A DNA stretch of 64,000 bases from UBA4582 sp047629195. GTDB taxonomy: Bacteria; Pseudomonadota; Gammaproteobacteria; Pseudomonadales; Azotimanducaceae. Under the pieces are notes generated by a model that was given only the letters and a program-made list of their open reading frames with translations, did no database searches and was not told where the DNA came from. The number at the start of each line of letters is the position of its first letter. Position 1 is the first letter of the stretch. Both the position numbers and the translations under genes were made by a program. This document shows, one piece after another, positions 60,177-64,000 of this stretch. The stretch is from NCBI GenBank assembly GCA_047629195.1, contig JBLHWY010000011.1:3531-67530 (forward strand), written 5' to 3'.

Positions 60177-61367
60177 CTAAGTAACGCTGGCAATTGCCTC
60201 ACACAGAGCATCGCAATTCGTTGGTGTGATCGCTGCAACATTTATCCTGCCGTTACCGACGATGTAGACTGCGTGTTCATTTTTTAATTTATCGACTTGT
60301 TCGGGGGTTAATCCAGAAAAGCTGAACATGCCACGTTGTTTGGTGATGAAAGAATGGTTGCCGGGTACGCCTTTAGCTGTGAGTGTGTCTGCGAGTAACT
60401 GCCGCATGGCTTGGATGCGATCTCGCATTTCTTTAAGTTCGCCTTCCCATTGTGTACGCAGTTCAGGGTCATTAAGAATTGTGCTGACGATGATGCCACC
60501 GTGGGCTGGCGGGCTGGAGTAGATTGATCTTATGACAGATTTGATTTGGCTGGTGGCAATATCTACAGCTGTCGGGTCTGCCGCAACGGCGGTTAAACTG
60601 CCTGTGCGTTCATTATAGAGGGCAAAGTTTTTTGAGAAACTACCGCAGATGAAGGTTTCTTTACCTGGTCGCACGAGCTTTAGTGGTCCTTCGCCGTCCT
60701 CGCGAATGCCTTCGGCAAAACCTTGGTACGCGAAGTCGAGTACTGGCATTAAGCCATTATCATGCACAAGGTCAGCTATTTTTTGCCATTGCTCGTTGCT
60801 TGGGTCAACGCCTGTTGGGTTGTGGCAGCAGCCATGCAGTAAGACGGCATCTCCTGCGGGGATGTCAGCCAATGCGGCCATCATTGCGTCGAATGCGAGT
60901 CCATTGCTGGCTTTGTCAAAGTAGGGGTAACGTTTTACTTCGAGCCCGGCTGTTTCAAAGATGTTGATGTGATTGACCCAGGTAGGGTCGCTTACCCATA
61001 TCCTTTTGCTGTGTGAGAGTTTATTTAAAAAGTCACCTACTATTCTTAAAGCGCCAGATCCGCCCGGTGTATGTATTGTTGCGGCTCGACCGCTTGTTAC
61101 TGCTTCATGCTCAACGCCGAAAATGAGTGGTAACACGGCTTCGTTAAACGCGGCAAAGCCTTCAATAGCGCTATAGGCTTTTGTGTCTTCATTGGCATAT
61201 ATTTTGGCTTCTGCTTTTTTCACACAATCTAACAAAGGGGTGTTGCCGTGTTCGTCTTTGAAAACGCCCATTGATAGGTTGATTTTGTTTGCGCTGGTAT
61301 CTTTGTTGTAAAGTTCAGTAATCCCCATGATTGGATCGGCGGGGGCTTTGTCCATTGATTCAAACAA
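60177..61367 (-). CDS. Aromatic/aspartate aminotransferase
   Basis: This 396-residue class I PLP aminotransferase is like AspC/TyrB. CCHNPTGVDP, LDFAYQGFAEG and the Schiff-base lysine in SFSKNFALYNERTG are present. The C-terminal Arg in IYSSPPAHGG-type and GRINVAAIT context is standard. It transfers amino groups between aspartate or aromatic amino acids and 2-oxoglutarate. It lies next to an HpcH/HpaI aldolase in the same direction. Confidence 0.92.
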   Translation of the reverse strand: MFESMDKAPADPIMGITELYNKDTSANKINLSMGVFKDEHGNTPLLDCVKKAEAKIYANEDTKAYSAIEGFAAFNEAVLPLIFGVEHEAVTSGRAATIHTPGGSGALRIVGDFLNKLSHSKRIWVSDPTWVNHINIFETAGLEVKRYPYFDKASNGLAFDAMMAALADIPAGDAVLLHGCCHNPTGVDPSNEQWQKIADLVHDNGLMPVLDFAYQGFAEGIREDGEGPLKLVRPGKETFICGSFSKNFALYNERTGSLTAVAADPTAVDIATSQIKSVIRSIYSSPPAHGGIIVSTILNDPELRTQWEGELKEMRDRIQAMRQLLADTLTAKGVPGNHSFITKQRGMFSFSGLTPEQVDKLKNEHAVYIVGNGRINVAAITPTNCDALCEAIASVT

Positions 61368-61434
61368 TTTTGTGTCCTCGTATTCTTTCGAACTTTCGAT
61401 TGCGTGTTGTGTATTGTGTGCTTTTCAAAAACGC

Positions 61435-62220
61435 TTAGTCGTTAAATGTAAATCCTAAAGGCGCGGCATCGTCTTTCAATTTCTGCAACAGACCCTTCAG
61501 GCCCATGAGGTCAGAACCTTGAAAAATAAGCCTTGCGCCCATGTCCATATATTCCTGTGTCTTCTCAAAGGAAGAACTGGTTCGCCCCCAGTGTTTGCCC
61601 GTGTTTGCCGCAGCTTTGGCTATCGTTTCGCTCGCAGCAGTGACAATTTCATGGTCCACTTGTCCTGGTATGCCGCTCAAAATACTGAAGTCCGCTGGAC
61701 CTAGCATTAGCCCGTCTATACCTTCGACGGCGCAGATCTCTTCTGCCTGGTCAATGGCGCTTTGTTCTTCCAATTGAGCGATGATGAAGGTTTCTCTGTT
61801 GGCTGTTTCTATGTACTCACCTGCTTTCATAAAGCGATAAGGGTTGTCACCGCTGGAGCCGTCAAATCCTCGTTTGCCCTGGGGCGCAAACTTTGCCCAT
61901 TTGACGATTTCACGTGCTTCTTCGGCATCTGAACATCGAGGATATAGAATCCCGGTTGCCCCTGCTTCTAGTAGTCGTCCCATGCGCATAAATTCACCTT
62001 TTGCAGGTCGGGCAACAATATCCGATGTACCGACTCTGGCAGCTCGCATTAGGTTTGCGGCAGTTTCGTCGCTGTAAGAGTGATGTTCCAGGTCCATCCA
62101 CAGACAATCGAAGCCCATCAGACTGGCCATTTCAAACAGAGAGCCATCGGTTAAATGTAGTTGGGTTATAAGAACGGGTTCGTTCTTGGCCAATTTTGCT
62201 TTTACGATGCTTTTTCTCAC
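61435..62220 (-). CDS. HpcH/HpaI-family aldolase
   Basis: The 261-residue TIM-barrel class II aldolase has LTDGSLFEMASLMGFDCLWMDLEHHSY at the start, EAGATGILYPRC, and the metal-site acids in EEQSAIDQAEEI (Glu) and GPADFSI (Asp). It cleaves or forms 2-oxo-4-hydroxy acids releasing pyruvate. It is probably co-transcribed with the aminotransferase (67 bp apart). Confidence 0.88.
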   Translation of the reverse strand: MRKSIVKAKLAKNEPVLITQLHLTDGSLFEMASLMGFDCLWMDLEHHSYSDETAANLMRAARVGTSDIVARPAKGEFMRMGRLLEAGATGILYPRCSDAEEAREIVKWAKFAPQGKRGFDGSSGDNPYRFMKAGEYIETANRETFIIAQLEEQSAIDQAEEICAVEGIDGLMLGPADFSILSGIPGQVDHEIVTAASETIAKAAANTGKHWGRTSSSFEKTQEYMDMGARLIFQGSDLMGLKGLLQKLKDDAAPLGFTFND

Positions 62221-62357
62221 TTCAATGCCCCAGAATGATGCTCACAGCACAGTGTGTGGCTAGAGCACGATATTAGCAAATTATCGGCAATGGCAGTGTG
62301 ATATTTAAAAGGGAATCGTACGTTAGATCAAAGCTTGGATGATCTTTGGGAGGATTC

Positions 62358-62392
62358 CTTCTGGCGGTCAATCGTTTGAAAGTCGCCAGAAG
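62358..62392. terminator. 9-bp hairpin after the AMP-dependent synthetase
   Basis: CTTCTGGCG (62358-62366) pairs with CGCCAGAAG (62384-62392), 33 bp past the stop of the leftward synthetase gene. No T-run is present. Confidence 0.4.
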
Positions 62393-62424
62393 AAATTTGA
62401 TACTAGATGTTTTGCGGGAACTGA

Positions 62425-64000
62425 CTAGATTGCCTCTTCTACAGCCAAAAGCTCTCGTAACTCACGTTTTAAAAACTTACCGCTCGCATTTCTGGGTAGT
62501 GATTCGCTCATCAACCAGATATATCTCGGTATTTTGAACTTTGCCATGTGTGCAACACAGTGAGCGCGGATGCCGTCAGCAGTGAGTGTTACTCCGTCTT
62601 CTGCGAATATTGCAATACCAACTTCTTCACCCAGTCGATCATCTTCTACGCCAAACACCGAGCATTCGGCAACGCCTGAGTATTTGAAGATGACTGATTC
62701 AACTTCGGCACAATAAATATTCTCACCACCACGCAAAACCATATCCTTAACGCGGTCGACGATGAAGATAAACCCGTCTTCGTCTAGGCGAGCAACGTCA
62801 CCTGTGTGCAACCAGCCGTCGGTGATCGATTCAGCCGTTGCGTCTGGTCGATTTAAATAACCTTTGATGACCGGTCCGCCTTTTACCCACAATTCGCCGA
62901 CTTCACCCTGGGCGACTTCATTGCCATTTGCGTCGACGCATTTAGTTTCGAGAGTTGGTACAGCGGGACCACAACTATCAGGTCTGTCGACGAAGAAATC
63001 GCCGCTAATATTGGTGATGATGCCGCAGGTTTCTGTCATCCCGTAGCCTGTGCCGGGTCTTGCAGTTTTAACCTTGGTGTCGATTTTAGCGACAAGGTCG
63101 GGTTGCAATTGTGCACCACCGCCACCGAGAGAGGTGAGGGTTGATGTGTCGTACCTATCAAAATCTGGATGTGATATCAGTTCGCGGGACATGACTGGCA
63201 CGCCAGTTAAATTCGTAATACCTTCTGCCTCGATGATCTTCAGCGCTTCACCCGCTTCCCAGCGATACATATGTACCAGTTTGCCACCGGCAATGGTGGC
63301 AGCCTGCGCGAGACAGTTATTTGCGGTCACATGGAATAATGGCGTTGTCACCAGGCCAGAGAGAATAGGGACATCTTCTGGATTTGGCATTGGCACGTTA
63401 TTGACCTTAGCCATGGTGGCACCGAATGCGCTGCCAAAAAAGGCGATATTCATAATGTTGCTGACACATCCAAGGTGCGTGAGTTGTGCACCTTTAGGTT
63501 TGCCCGTCGTACCTGAAGTATAAAAAATGCAAGCATCTGCGTCCGGATCCACTACGCAGTCTGGTAGGTCACCAGCTGTTTGAATCACATCGCCGTAAGG
63601 CACGACGTCTTCAGCAGCTTTGGTCCTGACACCGATGACTTTGATATCGCTGAAATCTGACTTAATATTCTGGAATCGAGCAAGTCTCTCTTCATCACAG
63701 AATAGCGCTTTAGGTGTCGAATCAGAGAGCCCATACGCCGTTTCTTCTTCAACCCACCATGCGTTCATGCCAACACAGGCAATTCCCTGTGTCATGCAAG
63801 CCCAATAAATAAGCATCCACTCTGGATAGTTACGCATTGCGATCGCAACACGGTCGCCAGGTTCTATTCCTTGTTGGCGTAGCCAGTTTGCGATAGCAGC
63901 AACTTCCAGGTGGGATTGTGCGTAGGTTCTGCGTTCATCTTGATAGACAAGATAGTCCCTGTCAGCAAAAGCTGCTGAAGCTAGCCAGACTTCTCTTAGG
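62425..64000 (-). CDS. AMP-dependent acyl-CoA synthetase/ligase (5' end cut)
   Basis: The frame is open to the right edge; the visible Met at 63837 is internal, because the preceding codons read LVYQDERRTYAQ then IEPGDRVAIAMRNYPEW, standard for the N-terminal domain. Motifs: FYTSGTTGKPKGAQ (AMP-binding), GYGMTETCG, LHTGDVARLDEDGF and VDRVKDMVLRGGENIYCAEVE. The C-terminal catalytic Lys is in LPRNASGKFLKRE. It would activate a fatty or aromatic acid with ATP and CoA. About 525 residues are seen. Confidence 0.9.
   Translation of the reverse strand, partial: LREVWLASAAFADRDYLVYQDERRTYAQSHLEVAAIANWLRQQGIEPGDRVAIAMRNYPEWMLIYWACMTQGIACVGMNAWWVEEETAYGLSDSTPKALFCDEERLARFQNIKSDFSDIKVIGVRTKAAEDVVPYGDVIQTAGDLPDCVVDPDADACIFYTSGTTGKPKGAQLTHLGCVSNIMNIAFFGSAFGATMAKVNNVPMPNPEDVPILSGLVTTPLFHVTANNCLAQAATIAGGKLVHMYRWEAGEALKIIEAEGITNLTGVPVMSRELISHPDFDRYDTSTLTSLGGGGAQLQPDLVAKIDTKVKTARPGTGYGMTETCGIITNISGDFFVDRPDSCGPAVPTLETKCVDANGNEVAQGEVGELWVKGGPVIKGYLNRPDATAESITDGWLHTGDVARLDEDGFIFIVDRVKDMVLRGGENIYCAEVESVIFKYSGVAECSVFGVEDDRLGEEVGIAIFAEDGVTLTADGIRAHCVAHMAKFKIPRYIWLMSESLPRNASGKFLKRELRELLAVEEAI

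Overview
The window reads as chromosomal DNA of a gammaproteobacterium, probably marine and aerobic. It carries ZapE, a GTP-type PEP carboxykinase, a UPF0178 (YaiI-like) protein, a YgiQ radical-SAM protein and a DUF1294 protein. It also has many lipid and small-molecule catabolic enzymes: acyl-CoA dehydrogenase, thiolase, two acyl-CoA synthetases, PaaI thioesterases, a 2-keto-4-pentenoate hydratase-like enzyme and a dienelactone hydrolase. Species cannot be fixed from this sequence. I see no tRNA, rRNA, IS element, prophage or CRISPR array. Both window edges cut a gene.

Layout. 0-8.6 kb: TPP-dependent enzyme (partial), sulfide:quinone oxidoreductase-like flavoprotein, MFS transporter, O-acetylhomoserine sulfhydrylase, a metallo-beta-lactamase/cyclic-nucleotide-domain fusion and an acyl-CoA dehydrogenase. 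8.7-12.1 kb: a carbamoyltransferase / SxtJ / DUF5989 cassette, followed by a degenerate FmdB-like protein and a gene broken by an in-frame stop. 12.1-21.2 kb: DsbA-like oxidoreductase, a luciferase-like oxidoreductase, catabolic enzymes, a serine hydrolase and a TrmY-type RNA methyltransferase. 21.4-29.5 kb: an F420 block (NADPH:F420 reductase, cofE, cofD, cofC, fused cofG/cofH, then two luciferase-like F420-type oxidoreductases). 29.5-35.9 kb: FemAB-like acyltransferase, PhzF, a 2-hydroxyacid dehydrogenase, two thioesterases, a TRIC-type channel and a thiolase. 36.6-47.8 kb: a seven-gene electron-transfer locus. 47.9-64 kb: mostly housekeeping and catabolic genes, including an isochorismatase-family gene broken by an apparent one-base deletion inside a long palindrome.

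How the genes work together. The F420 block appears sufficient to make and reduce cofactor F420, and it supplies two enzymes that probably use it; a third candidate lies at 13.0 kb. The 36.6-47.8 kb locus encodes a pentaheme cytochrome, an outer-membrane beta-barrel, a membrane-anchored NADH:[2Fe-2S] reductase, a tetraheme cytochrome, a cyclic-nucleotide-domain/four-cluster ferredoxin fusion, a cytochrome b-like membrane protein with two His pairs, and a decaheme cytochrome with a cysteine-rich N-terminus. That is 19 predicted c-hemes, at least five FeS clusters and probably two b-hemes. I read it as a complete and possibly undescribed redox conduit linking cytoplasm, inner membrane, periplasm and perhaps the outer membrane. 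Its substrate cannot be read from the sequence. It is the strongest candidate here for an undescribed system.
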